From positions 372,001 through 436,000 of the forward strand of contig NZ_JAWZSQ010000001.1 of the NCBI RefSeq assembly GCF_034096925.1: DNA of 64,000 nt. Reading direction: 5' to 3'. Below the pieces are notes generated by a model that saw nothing but the letters and a program-made list of their open reading frames with translations, made no database searches and was not told where the DNA came from. Of this stretch, positions 41,321-51,400 are shown piece after piece. Position 1 is the stretch's first letter; each line of letters starts with the position of its first letter. Source of the DNA: Patulibacter defluvii (GTDB lineage Bacteria; Actinomycetota; Thermoleophilia; Solirubrobacterales; Solirubrobacteraceae). A program made the translations under genes and the position numbers.

Positions 41321-42226
41321 TCAGGGGGCGGCGACGAAGCGGGCGGTGACGCTCTTGCAGACGAGCGGGTAGTAGCCGCGCCGCTCGACCCGCGAGCTGA
41401 TCCGCACCGTTCCGCGGGCGAGGCCGTCGCTGCCGATCCGCCCGCGGATCGTGCCGTTGAACCGGTAGCGGTAGCGATTGCGGCCGCGGCCGCCCTGCTC
41501 GCGGAGCCGCTCGTTGCCGCGGAAGCTGCCGTCGGGCCGGACCGTGAACGGCGGCGCCAGGTTGCTGGTGTCGGCGTTCCACGCCTTGCGCCCCGACTGG
41601 CAGCGGATGCGCGTCGCCCAGACCGCGCCGAGTCGACCGTCGGGGCGGGTCACGATGGCGATCGGCGCGCGGAAGCCGCCGATCCGCTCGCTGGTGATGC
41701 CGAAGCGCGAACGGTTGCCGGCCGTTCCCGGTTGGGGGCCGGAGCCGTTCCGGCGCAGGGTGAGCGGGAGCGTCCCGCGGCAGCGCGTTCGGCGCTTGCC
41801 GTTGCGCAACGTGCCGACCATGGTCAGGGTGCCGTCCAGCTGATCCGGTCCGGTGCGCAGCAGCTGGACGGTGAGCCGGACGCGGGTCCGCAGCTTGCCA
41901 CTCTTCCCGCGTACCGTCCGCACCGCATTGAGCGCCGGGAAGCTGGCCGGATCGGCGATCGTCGTCCGCAGCTCGCGCGTCCCGAGCGTGGTGCAGCGAC
42001 GCGTGATGGCGTACACGTTGATCCGCACGCCGGTGCCGTTGACGTTGACCGTCATCAGCGAGTTGTTGCCGATGTCGTTGTTGCGCTTGTTCTTCGCGAC
42101 CTGCGCGTAGCCCCCACCGTATATCTCGGCCGACGCGACGGCGGGCAGCGCGGCCGCTCCTCCGAGTCCGGCGACGGCGACGGCGGCCGCGCCCCACAGC
42201 GCTGGCCGCGACGGATGACGAGACAT
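41321..42226 (-). CDS. Secreted protein of the YGGG family, copy 1
   Basis: The 301-residue exported protein (signal ALWGAAAVAVAGLGGAAALP, cleavage near ASA) begins its mature part with EIYGGGYAQVAKNKRNND, then NSLMTVNVNGTGVRINVYA. It has four or more Cys in RRC, RRTRCRG, IRCQSG and VCKSV contexts. It is beta-rich with Arg/Gly/Asn throughout. The protein at 51655-52509 shares the YGGG start, the central RxRC-type strands and the overall order, so these are paralogues. No function is known. A GAGGGG ribosome site precedes the ATG. Confidence 0.75.
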   Translation of the reverse strand: MSRHPSRPALWGAAAVAVAGLGGAAALPAVASAEIYGGGYAQVAKNKRNNDIGNNSLMTVNVNGTGVRINVYAITRRCTTLGTRELRTTIADPASFPALNAVRTVRGKSGKLRTRVRLTVQLLRTGPDQLDGTLTMVGTLRNGKRRTRCRGTLPLTLRRNGSGPQPGTAGNRSRFGITSERIGGFRAPIAIVTRPDGRLGAVWATRIRCQSGRKAWNADTSNLAPPFTVRPDGSFRGNERLREQGGRGRNRYRYRFNGTIRGRIGSDGLARGTVRISSRVERRGYYPLVCKSVTARFVAAP

Positions 42227-42404
42227 TCGGGGTTCCCCTCTGGTGCTGGACGGCGGATCGGCGCGGGGCCCTCGGCCCGGCGCCTCCGGCCACCGTATCG
42301 ACGCCGTCCACCACCGCACACAGCGCGGGCTGCGAACGGTGGACGGACGTCCGTCCCGTGGTCCGGCGGGCGTGGACCGGCGGGCGGCGTAGTCTCGGAC
42401 GTCC

Positions 42405-45400
42405 GTGGCCCTCGACGCCTTCACCCCCCGCGTGCGCGACTGGTTCGTGCGTGCGTTCGACGCCCCGACCGCCGTCCAGGAGCAGGCCTGGCCGCTGATC
42501 TCGGCCGGCGAGCACGTGCTGATCTCGGCCCCGACCGGGTCGGGCAAGACGCTGGCCGCCTTCCTCTGGGGCCTCGACCGGCTGGCCGCGGCGCCGCTCG
42601 CCGACGGGCAGCGGCGGGTGCGGCTGCTCTACGTCTCGCCGCTGAAGGCGCTCAGCCACGACGTCGAGCGCAACCTCCGCGCGCCGCTGAAGGGGATCGC
42701 CACCGCGGCCGGCGCGGACGCGCCCGACATCCGCGTCGGCCTGCGCACCGGCGACACCCCGCAGCGCGAGCGGGCGGCGATGCGGCGCCATCCGCCCGAC
42801 GTCCTGATCACCACCCCCGAGTCGCTGTTCCTGATGCTGACCTCGGGCGCGCGCGAGATCCTGACCGGGGTCGAGACGGTGATCGTGGACGAGATCCACG
42901 CCGTCGCCGGTACCAAGCGCGGCACCCACCTGGCCCTGACCCTGGAGCGGCTGGCCGCCCTCCGCGAGCCCGGCCTGCCCGGGGCCTGGGCCGGCGACGA
43001 CGTCCAGCGGATCGGCCTCTCCGCCACCCAGAACCCGCTCGAGGAGGTCGGCCGCTTCCTCGTCGGCCCCCAGCGCCGCTGCCGGATCGTCGACACCGGC
43101 GAGCGCAAGCGGATGGACCTCCGCATCCAGGTCCCGGTCGAGTCGCTGACCGAGCTCGACGGGGTCGGTGCGGCCCGCCCCTCGGCCGCCGACGACCGCG
43201 ACGCGGCGGCGCCGGGCTCGGCCGCCTACGAGGACGCCCAGGCCGGGGTGGCGATCGACGACCCGCTCGCCGTGCTGCCGGCCGGCAACGAGGCGACCCG
43301 CAACTCGATCTGGCCGGCGATGTACCCGGAGATCCTCGACCTGGTCGAGCAGCACCGCTCGACGATCGTCTTCGTCAACAGCCGCCGCGCCGCCGAGCGG
43401 CTGGCGCTGCGGCTGAACGAGCTGGCCGAGCGGCGGGCGCTCGACGCCGAGGCCGCCGCCCTCGCCGGCGACGGCGATCCGAACCGCGATCCCGACGCCC
43501 GCTGGGAGCCGGAGCAGGACGGCACCCGTCCCGCGGGCGAGCTGCGGCGGCTGGCCCCCGACCTCGACGCGACCCTCCCCAGCCCCGAGCGTCACGCCCG
43601 GATCCATCCGCGCCCGGTCGCCCCGCTGCACGACGCCGCCCCGGCCGGCAGCCACACCGCGGTGGTCGGAACGGCGGGACAGCCTTCCGCCCGCCACCCC
43701 ACCGGCCCGCACGCGGTCGAGATCGCCCGCGCCCACCACGGTTCGCTCTCGCGCGAGGAGCGCGAGCTGGTCGAGGAGCTGCTGAAGGCCGGCCAGCTGC
43801 CTTGCCTGGTCGCCACCAGCTCGCTGGAGCTGGGGATCGACATGGGCGCCGTCGACCTGGTGCTCCAGATCGAGTCGCCGAAGTCGGTCGCGGCCGGGAT
43901 GCAGCGGATCGGCCGCGCCGGCCACGGCGTCGGCGAGGTCGCGAAGGGCCGGATCTTCCCGAAGTTCCGGGCCGACCTGCTGGAGTGCGCCGTCGTCGCT
44001 CGGCGGATGCGCGAGGGCCGGATCGAGCCGATCTCCGTCCCCCGCAACCCGCTCGACGTGCTGGCCCAGCAGATCGTGGCGATCACCGCCTCGACCGACG
44101 ACGGCGGCGGCCGCTCGCGGGCCGGCGCCCCGCGGACGGTCGACCCGGCCGCTCGCGGGCAGCTGGCGCTGGCCGACGCGGACGCCGACGGCGACGAGCC
44201 GGCCGCAGTCGAGGATCCGGGCCTCGGCGACGGGATCGCCGTCGACGAGGTCTTCGCGCTCGTCACCCGCACCCACTCCTACGCCGAGCTGCCGCGCGAG
44301 CTGTTCGAGCGGGTCCTCGACATGCTCGACGGCCGCTACCCCTCGCAGGACTTCGCCGAGCTGCGGCCGCGGATCGTCTGGGACCGGATCGGCGGCACGA
44401 TCCGGCCCCGCCGCGGCGCCGGCCGGCTGGCGATCGCCAACGCCGGCACGATCCCCGACCGCGGCCTCTACCGGGTGACGCTGCCCGACGGCCGCCGGGT
44501 CGGCGAGCTCGACGAGGAGATGGTCTACGAGGCCCGGGCCGGCCAGACCTTCCTGCTCGGCGCCTCGACCTGGCGGATCGAGGAGATCCAGCGCGACCGG
44601 GTCGTCGTCACCCCGGCCCCCGGGGTGCCCGGCGCCGTCCCCTTCTGGCGCGGCGACCAGCGCGGGCGGCCGAAGTCGCTCGGCCAGGCGATCGGCGCCT
44701 TCAGCCGCTGGGCCGTCGACCAGTCCGAGGCGACGCTGGTCGCCGACTACGACCTCGACGAGCGCGCCGCCCGCAACCTGCTCGACTTCCTGCGCGAGCA
44801 GCAGGACGCGACCCGCGTGATCCCCTCCGACACGGCGCTGGTCGTCGAGCGGTTCAAGGACGAGATCGGCGACTGGCGGCTGTGCCTGCTGTCGCCCTTC
44901 GGCGGCCGCGTCCACGCCGCCTGGGGGCTGGCCGCGTCGCGCCGGATCCGCGACGAGCTGGGGATCGAGGCCGACGCGATCTGGTCGGACGACGGGATCA
45001 TCGTCCACCTGCCCGACAGCGACGAGCCGCCGGCCGCCGAGCTGCTGCTGCTCGACCCCGACGAGGTCGAGGACCTGATCGTCTCCGAGCTGGGGTCGAG
45101 CGCGCTCTTCGGCGCCCGCTTCCGCGAGAACGCCGGCCGCGCGCTGCTGATCCCGCGCGCCCGCCCGGGCCGGCGGACGCCGCTCTGGCAGCAGCGGCTG
45201 AAGGCTCAGTCGCTGCTCGAGGTGGCCGAGAAGTTCCCCGACTTCCCGGTGATCCTGGAGACCTACCGCGAGTGCCTGCGCGACGTGCTCGACGTGCCCG
45301 GCCTGGTCGAGCTGCTGCAGCAGGTCCAGCGGCGCGAGGTCTCGCTGGTCGAGGTCGAGACCGCGACCGCGTCGCCGATGGCCAGCTCGCTGCTGTTCGA

Positions 45401-47549
45401 CTACGTCGCCACGTACATGTACGAGGGCGACGCGCCGAACGCCGAGCGGCGGGCCGCGGCGCTCTCGCTCGACCGCGACCTGCTGCGCGAGCTGCTGGGC
45501 CAGGACGAGCTGCGCGAGCTGCTCGACGAGGGCGCGCTGGCCCAGCTGGAGGCCGACCTCCAGCACCGCTCGGCGCGGACCGTCGCCCGCGCGCCCGACG
45601 CCCTGGCCGAGGTGCTGCGGCGGGTCGGCGACCTGACGCTGGAGGAGGTCGCCGCGCGGGTCGCCGCGCCCGACGCGGTGGTGCCCGAGACGGGCGCCCC
45701 GGCCGACGACGCCCGCCGCGCGCTGGCCGAGGACTGGCTGCTGGCGCTCGGCCACCAGCGGCGGGCGGTGCGGATGCGGATCGGCGCCGAGGAGCGGTGG
45801 ATCGCCGCCGACGACGCCGGGCTCTACCGCGACGCGCTCGGCGCCGTCCCGCCCGGCGGCCTGCCCGAGGCGTTCCTGGCCGACGTCGCCGACCCCCAGC
45901 GGCGGCTGGTCGTTCGCTACGCCGCCACCCACGGGCCGTTCACCGACCACGAGCTGCGCGACCGCTACGGCCTCGACCTGCGGGCGCCGCTGCGCGAGCT
46001 GCTGCGCGAGGACGAGCTGGTCCGGGGCGAGATCCGGCCCGGCGGGACCGAGACCGAGTGGTGCGATCCGGAGGTGCTGCGGCGGCTGCGGCGGATGTCG
46101 CTGGCGGCGCTGCGGCAGGAGATCGAGCCCGCCGATCCACGCGCGCTGGTGCCGTTCGCGACCGGCTGGCAGGGGATCGACCGCCACCGGCCGAGCGGCG
46201 CCGGGGTCGACCGCCTGCGCGAGATCCTGGTCCCGCTCCAGGGCCTGGCGCTGCCGGTCGAGCTGTGGGAGCGCGACGTGCTGCCGCGGCGGCTGGGGGC
46301 CTACTCGCCGGCCTGGCTCGACGGGCTCTGCGCTTCGGGCGAGGTGGTCTGGGTCGGCGCCGGCGCGGTCGGGTCCGGCAGCCAGCCGTCGCGCGGACGG
46401 GTGGCGCTCTACTTCCGCGAGGACGCGGCGGCGATCGGGCCGCCGATGGGCCGCGAGCTGCCGCGGGCGTCCGGTCCGGCCGGCGGTCCGTCGGCGGGGC
46501 GCTCGGCGCGGGCGCCCGTCGAGAGCGGTCCGAGCGGGCCCCTGCACGACGCGCTGCGGGCCCAGCTCGACCTTCGCCCGGCCTTCTTCCACGAGCTGCT
46601 GACGGCGGGTGGGTGGGGCGTCGAGGTCACCCCCGAGGGGCTGCGCGACGCCCTCTGGGACCTGATCTGGGCCGGCGAGGTGACCTGCGACGTGTTCGCC
46701 CCGCTGCGGGCCGGGCGGGCGGGGATGAAGGTCCGCCCCGCGGCCCCGGCCGCGCGCCGGCCGACCGCCACCCGTCGCCGCTTCGGCCCCCGTCCGGGCG
46801 CCGACGCCCGCCAGGCGACCCAGGGCCGCTTCGCGCTGACCGCGCCGCTCTTCGCGCCGCCCGGGGCGGGGCCGGTCGACCCCGGCGAGCGGCGGCGGAC
46901 GCTGGCCGAGCTGCTGCTGGAGCGGCACGGGATCGTCACCCGCGAGCACGTCCGGGCCGAGGGCATCAGCGGCGGCTTCTCGACCCTCTACGACAGCTTC
47001 GGGGCGCTGGAGACGCTCGGGGTCTGCCGCCGCGGGTACTTCGTCGAGGGCCTCGGCGGGGCCCAGTTCGCGCTGCCGGGGGCGGTCGAGCGGCTGCGGG
47101 CGCAGCAGATCGAGCCGCCCGGTCCCGCGCTGGCCCCCTCCGGCGAGCCGCTGCCGGTGCTGGTGCTCGACGCCGCCGATCCGGCCCAGCCCTACGGCAC
47201 GCTGCTGAGCTGGCCCGACGACGACCACGACGATCGTCCGGCCGACGCCCAGCGGCCGCGGCCGCAGCGCGCCCACGGCGCGAAGGTGGTGCTGGTCGGG
47301 CCCGATCCGGTGCTGTTCGTCGACCGCTCGGCGAAGGGCCTGCAGGTGCTGGTGGGCTACGGCGACGAGCGGCTGCCCGGTGCGCTGGCCGCGGTCGCCG
47401 AGGCCGCGGCCGCCGGCCGGATCGGCCCCCCGCGCAAGGGCGTCCAGCTGGAGCGGATCGACGGGCTCGAGGTGATCGGCCACCCGCTCGAGCGGCTGCT
47501 GGAGCCGGCCGGCTTCCGCCCCGCGCCGACGAAGTACCTGGCGCGCTGA
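42405..47549 (+). CDS. lhr: Lhr-family superfamily 2 DNA helicase, long form
   Basis: The 1714-residue helicase has Walker A APTGSGKT near residue 46, DEIH at about 163, SATQNP (motif III) at about 206, the RecA2 motifs TSSLELGIDMGAVDLV and QRIGRAGHGVGEVAKG near 470-515, and then the winged-helix and Lhr C-terminal domains to the end (ERHGIVTREHVRAEG late). Lhr translocates 3'-5' on single-stranded DNA and acts in repair. Two low-complexity Ala/Asp/Pro/Arg inserts (about 355-445 and 560-605) make it longer than the usual 1500-1540 residues. The GTG start is nine bases after TAGTCT. Confidence 0.93.
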   Translation: MALDAFTPRVRDWFVRAFDAPTAVQEQAWPLISAGEHVLISAPTGSGKTLAAFLWGLDRLAAAPLADGQRRVRLLYVSPLKALSHDVERNLRAPLKGIATAAGADAPDIRVGLRTGDTPQRERAAMRRHPPDVLITTPESLFLMLTSGAREILTGVETVIVDEIHAVAGTKRGTHLALTLERLAALREPGLPGAWAGDDVQRIGLSATQNPLEEVGRFLVGPQRRCRIVDTGERKRMDLRIQVPVESLTELDGVGAARPSAADDRDAAAPGSAAYEDAQAGVAIDDPLAVLPAGNEATRNSIWPAMYPEILDLVEQHRSTIVFVNSRRAAERLALRLNELAERRALDAEAAALAGDGDPNRDPDARWEPEQDGTRPAGELRRLAPDLDATLPSPERHARIHPRPVAPLHDAAPAGSHTAVVGTAGQPSARHPTGPHAVEIARAHHGSLSREERELVEELLKAGQLPCLVATSSLELGIDMGAVDLVLQIESPKSVAAGMQRIGRAGHGVGEVAKGRIFPKFRADLLECAVVARRMREGRIEPISVPRNPLDVLAQQIVAITASTDDGGGRSRAGAPRTVDPAARGQLALADADADGDEPAAVEDPGLGDGIAVDEVFALVTRTHSYAELPRELFERVLDMLDGRYPSQDFAELRPRIVWDRIGGTIRPRRGAGRLAIANAGTIPDRGLYRVTLPDGRRVGELDEEMVYEARAGQTFLLGASTWRIEEIQRDRVVVTPAPGVPGAVPFWRGDQRGRPKSLGQAIGAFSRWAVDQSEATLVADYDLDERAARNLLDFLREQQDATRVIPSDTALVVERFKDEIGDWRLCLLSPFGGRVHAAWGLAASRRIRDELGIEADAIWSDDGIIVHLPDSDEPPAAELLLLDPDEVEDLIVSELGSSALFGARFRENAGRALLIPRARPGRRTPLWQQRLKAQSLLEVAEKFPDFPVILETYRECLRDVLDVPGLVELLQQVQRREVSLVEVETATASPMASSLLFDYVATYMYEGDAPNAERRAAALSLDRDLLRELLGQDELRELLDEGALAQLEADLQHRSARTVARAPDALAEVLRRVGDLTLEEVAARVAAPDAVVPETGAPADDARRALAEDWLLALGHQRRAVRMRIGAEERWIAADDAGLYRDALGAVPPGGLPEAFLADVADPQRRLVVRYAATHGPFTDHELRDRYGLDLRAPLRELLREDELVRGEIRPGGTETEWCDPEVLRRLRRMSLAALRQEIEPADPRALVPFATGWQGIDRHRPSGAGVDRLREILVPLQGLALPVELWERDVLPRRLGAYSPAWLDGLCASGEVVWVGAGAVGSGSQPSRGRVALYFREDAAAIGPPMGRELPRASGPAGGPSAGRSARAPVESGPSGPLHDALRAQLDLRPAFFHELLTAGGWGVEVTPEGLRDALWDLIWAGEVTCDVFAPLRAGRAGMKVRPAAPAARRPTATRRRFGPRPGADARQATQGRFALTAPLFAPPGAGPVDPGERRRTLAELLLERHGIVTREHVRAEGISGGFSTLYDSFGALETLGVCRRGYFVEGLGGAQFALPGAVERLRAQQIEPPGPALAPSGEPLPVLVLDAADPAQPYGTLLSWPDDDHDDRPADAQRPRPQRAHGAKVVLVGPDPVLFVDRSAKGLQVLVGYGDERLPGALAAVAEAAAAGRIGPPRKGVQLERIDGLEVIGHPLERLLEPAGFRPAPTKYLAR

Positions 47550-47608
47550 CCACCGAACCGGTGCCCTCCCACCCCGGCGACCGCGGCGGGCCGAGCTATC
47601 TTGCGCTC

Positions 47609-47650
47609 GTGGCCGCCCGTGAGCTGCTCGACCACCCGAGCGACCGATGA
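47609..47650 (+). CDS. 13-codon leaderless leader ORF coupled to cobK
   Basis: A GTG at 47609, six bases after TATCTT, opens a frame for MAARELLDHPSDR whose TGA overlaps the cobK ATG (ATGA). cobK itself lacks a ribosome site in the preceding bases. The design predicts a leaderless mRNA whose first ribosomes finish the peptide and re-initiate on cobK. It has the same length as the crcB leader ORF at 8158-8199, though the peptide sequences are unrelated. Confidence 0.6.
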   Translation: MAARELLDHPSDR

Positions 47651-48405
47651 GCGACCCGCGGCCGCTGGTGCTGGTGCTCGGCGGCACCGCCGAGGGCCGC
47701 GCGGCCGCGGCGCTGCTCGACGCCCGCGACGACGTCGCCGTGATCAGCTCGCTGGCCGGCCGGCTGCGCGACCCGTCGGCGGTCGCCGGCGATGTCCGTC
47801 ACGGCGGCTTCGGCGGCCCCGACGAGCTGGCGGCGTGGCTCGGCGAGCGGCGGGTCGCGGCGGTGATCGACGCCACCCACCCGTTCGCGGCCCGGATCTC
47901 GCACGCGGCGGCCGAGGCCTGTCGCGCCGCCGCCGTGCCGCTGGTGGCGCTGCGGCGGCCGGGCTGGACGGCCGGGCCGGGCGACGACTGGCACTGGGTC
48001 GACGAGCTGGCGGCGGCCGCGGCGCTCACTCCCTCGCTCGGGCGTCGGGCGCTGCTGGCGATCGGGCGCCAGGAGGCCGCCGCCTTCGCCGCGGTCGCCG
48101 ACGCCTGGTTCCTGATCCGCAGCATCGAGCCGCCGGACAGGCCGCTGCCGCCGCGGCACGAGCTGCTGCTGGCGCGCGGTCCGTTCGCGCTCGCCGACGA
48201 GCGGGCGCTGCTGGAGCGCCACCGGATCGACGTCGTGGTGACCAAGGACAGCGGCGGCGACGCCACCCGCGCGAAGCTCGACGCCGCGCGCGAGCGGGGG
48301 ATCCCGGTGGTGATCGTCCGCCGGCCGCCGCTGCCGCCCGGCGACGCGACCGCGGCCGATCCGGCGGCGGCGGTCGCCGAGGCGGTCGCCCGGGCCGGCG
48401 GCTGA
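47647..48405 (+). CDS. cobK: Precorrin-6A reductase
   Basis: The 252-residue protein matches CobK/CbiJ, which reduces precorrin-6A with NADPH in corrin-ring synthesis. LVLVLGGTAEGRAAAALL is at the N-terminus, then ISSLAGRLRDP, VRHGGFGGPDELAAWL, VIDATHPFAARIS at about 74-86 and DVVVTKDSGGDATRAKLDAA at about 198, all family signatures. No other cobalamin genes are in the window and I see no cobalamin riboswitch upstream. It follows the Lhr gene by about 100 bases. Confidence 0.92.
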   Translation: MSDPRPLVLVLGGTAEGRAAAALLDARDDVAVISSLAGRLRDPSAVAGDVRHGGFGGPDELAAWLGERRVAAVIDATHPFAARISHAAAEACRAAAVPLVALRRPGWTAGPGDDWHWVDELAAAAALTPSLGRRALLAIGRQEAAAFAAVADAWFLIRSIEPPDRPLPPRHELLLARGPFALADERALLERHRIDVVVTKDSGGDATRAKLDAARERGIPVVIVRRPPLPPGDATAADPAAAVAEAVARAGG

Positions 48406-48435
48406 GCCGGACCGACCCGGGCGAGCGGCCGGGCG

Positions 48436-51400
48436 CTACTTCCGCGGCTCGACTTCGACCAGCGTCTCGCCCAGCCGCCGCGACGGATCGCGGTCGCTGC
48501 CGGCGTGCCAGGCGACCATCCCCAGCAGCGGCTCGTCGCCGCCGACGCCGTTCCAGCGCAGCGGGAAGGTCCGCTCGGCCGGGCCGTCGGAGTGCGCGGG
48601 GTCGCCGGCCACCGTCAGCCCCGGCTCGGGCTGGGGATCGTTCGGCCGCGGGTCGTGGACGATCCACGTCCGGCGGTCGAAGCGGACGTGCGAGCCGTCC
48701 TCCGGGATCGTCGTCTGGGCGATCACCACGTAGCGGCCCGGCGCCGGCCAGCGCAGCTCCGCGTCGTCGTCCAGGTAGACGCCGGCGACGGTCACGTCGG
48801 ACGCGCTGGCCACCCCGTCGCCGTCGACGTCGCGCACGATCGTGTGCCAGGCCGCGCTCGGGCGGGGTCCGCGCAGGGTGGTGCGGACCCGTACGAAGGC
48901 CGTGCCCGGGGGCACCGTCAGCGTGCTCTGGTGCTCCTCGACGCCGGCGTCCGGCACCGAGTAGGTGACCTGGTCGGCGTCGACCTCCGGCGCCGTCAGG
49001 CCGTGGGCGACGCCGGCGACCGTGCCCGAGATCCGCGCCGTCAGCGGCCGCTCGCCGCTGCCCGCCGCGTCCTCGATCCGCAGCTGCTCCGGCGGGTCGA
49101 CGATCCCGGGATTGCGGCCCGCGACCGGGATCCGCAGCTGGCGCCCGCCGTCGGCGTCGCGCAGCACGATCGTGCGGTCGCCGAACGCCCGCGACCCGAG
49201 CGGCGCCTCGGCGGCGATCGTCAGCCGCTGCCGCGCGCCCGGGGCGACCGTGAAGCGGCCCGGCGACACCCGCACCGCCGGCGCGCCCGGCCGGCCGTCC
49301 GCGACGGTCGCGGTCCAGGTCGTCTCGCGGTCGGCGACGCTGGTCACCGTCCGCGCGACGGTCACCGGCGCGACCAGCCCACCGAGGCTGACCGACGGCA
49401 GGTTCAGGTCGCGCGGGGCCAGCGGCGGCGGCTCGCCCTCGATCGCATCGGGATCGAGCGCCTCGCCGACCCGCCGGTACTCCTCGGCGGTCGGCGCCAG
49501 CACCAGCCCGGCGTCGACGGCCGCGGTCGGGTCGATCCGCCCGCCGCCGGCCGCGACGTGCGGCGCGGGCCCGTCACCGTCGCTGGCCGTCACCGGCGCC
49601 GCGGTGGTGACCAGCGCCGAGCGGATCGCGGCCGGCGACCAGGTCGGCCGGGCCTGCCGCAGCAGCGCGGCGGCGCCCGCCACCGCCGGCGTCGCCATCG
49701 AGGTCCCGGAGCGGGCCGCGAACCGCTCGTGCGGCTCCAGCCCGACCTGGGCGGCGTAGGTGTCCGGGGCGTAGGCCGACAGCACCCCGACCCCGGGCGC
49801 GGTGACGTCGGGCCGCAGCAGGTCGTCGGTCCCGGGGCTGGGGCCCCACGACGACAGCGCCGCGCTGCGATCGGTCGTCCAGGCGCTGGCACGGGCGGCG
49901 GCGAACGAGGCGCTGGCGCCGCCCCCGTGGACGGTCCGGCGCAGCGCGTCCAGGTCCCGCTCCCGCACGTGCAGCGACGGCACCCGGGTGGTGGTGGTCC
50001 GGTTCTCGGCGTCGCTCTGCGGCATCGCGAAGACGATTCCGGCGGCGCCGCGGGCGGCGAGCGCCTGGTCGATCTGCTGCGCTCCGTGGATCCGGCTGGT
50101 CTCGCAGATCACGATCCGGCCGGCGACGTCCTCGCGCTCGATGCCCTGGACGCAGTGGCGGGCCCGGAAGTACGGGGAATCGCCCGGTCGCTCCAGGTCG
50201 CGGGCGTCGACGATCGGCAGGTTGCGGGCCGCGCCGGCGACGCCGCTGGCCGCGGCCGAGGCCCGGCGGCCGTCGCGCCCGCGGACCTCGATCGTGGTCG
50301 TGAAGGTGCGCCCGCCGGTGCTGGCGCCGACGCCGATCGCCCACGGGTTCGAGGCCGGGCTCTCGACCCGCCCGTCGCGGCCGATCCCCTGGCTGTCGCC
50401 GTTGCCGGCCGCGGCCACCACCACGACGCCGGCCTCGTCGGCGCCGAGCAGCGCGACCGAGAGCGGGTCGATCGGGTGCTCCGGGTCGACGTCGCCGCCG
50501 AGCGAGAGGTTGATCACGTCGACCCCGTCGGCGACCGCGCGGTCGACGGCGGCCAGCAGGTCGACGTCGGAGCAGGCGATGTCGCCGAAGATCGGCCAAC
50601 AGGCCTTGTAGGCGGCCAGATGGGCCGCCGGGGCGATCCCGCTGATCCGCCCGACGCCCAGGTCGTTGCCGGCGATCACCGGATCGACCCCGTGGTTGCC
50701 GACCGCGATCGCCGCGACGTGGGTGCCGTGGGCGATGTCGTCGCGGGGCGACTCGTAGGCCTCCTCCGGCAGGTACTTCGGGTAGTCGCCGTGGATGAAC
50801 GAGCGCGCGCCGACCAGCTTGTTGTTGCAGAGCGACGCCGGGAACGCCTCACCGGATTCGCAGCCGCCGCGCCACGACGGCGGCGGGGCCTTGATGCCGT
50901 CGCCGGCGAACGAAGCCGACTCGGGCGTGACGCCGGTGTCGATCACGCCGACGACCGTGCCCGCACCGGCCCGCGACGGGCCGCCGAGCCGCGTCCACAG
51001 CCGGCCGGGCAGACCCAGGAAGTCCGGCTCCGAGCCGACCAGGTCGGCGCCGCCGAAGCCCGACCCGGCGGGCAGGGCGCTCGGCCGGAGGTAGCGCTCG
51101 CGGGTCACGCGGCGGACGCCGGGGGCGCGCCGCAGCGCGGTCGCCTGGTCGTCGCTGAGGCGGGCCGCGAAGCCGCTGAACGCCACCCGGTACTCGGCGG
51201 CCGGACGGACGCCGGGCGCGGCCGCGGCGAGCGCGCGCGACTGCTGGGCGTCGATCGTCGTCCGCTGGGCGTCGGCCGCGGCCGAGCGGATCCGGACGTG
51301 GCCGCCCGGCGGCGCCGCGGTCGCCGCGTGGCGGGCCAGCGGCGGCGCGTCGAGCTGGACGATCCAGTGGTCGGTCGGCGGCGGGCCGGCGGGCCGCTCG

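Noticed and set aside
47550..47646. Possible cobalamin riboswitch upstream of cobK
   Set aside because: The gap is under 100 bases and lacks the B12-box and the needed length; only the leaderless leader ORF is visible.
41043..47687. A minus-strand open frame of over 2,000 codons opposite the helicase gene
   Set aside because: It mirrors the strongly supported lhr reading frame; stop codons are rare in antisense frames at this G+C content, and the translation is low-complexity Arg/Gln/Asp without any domain.
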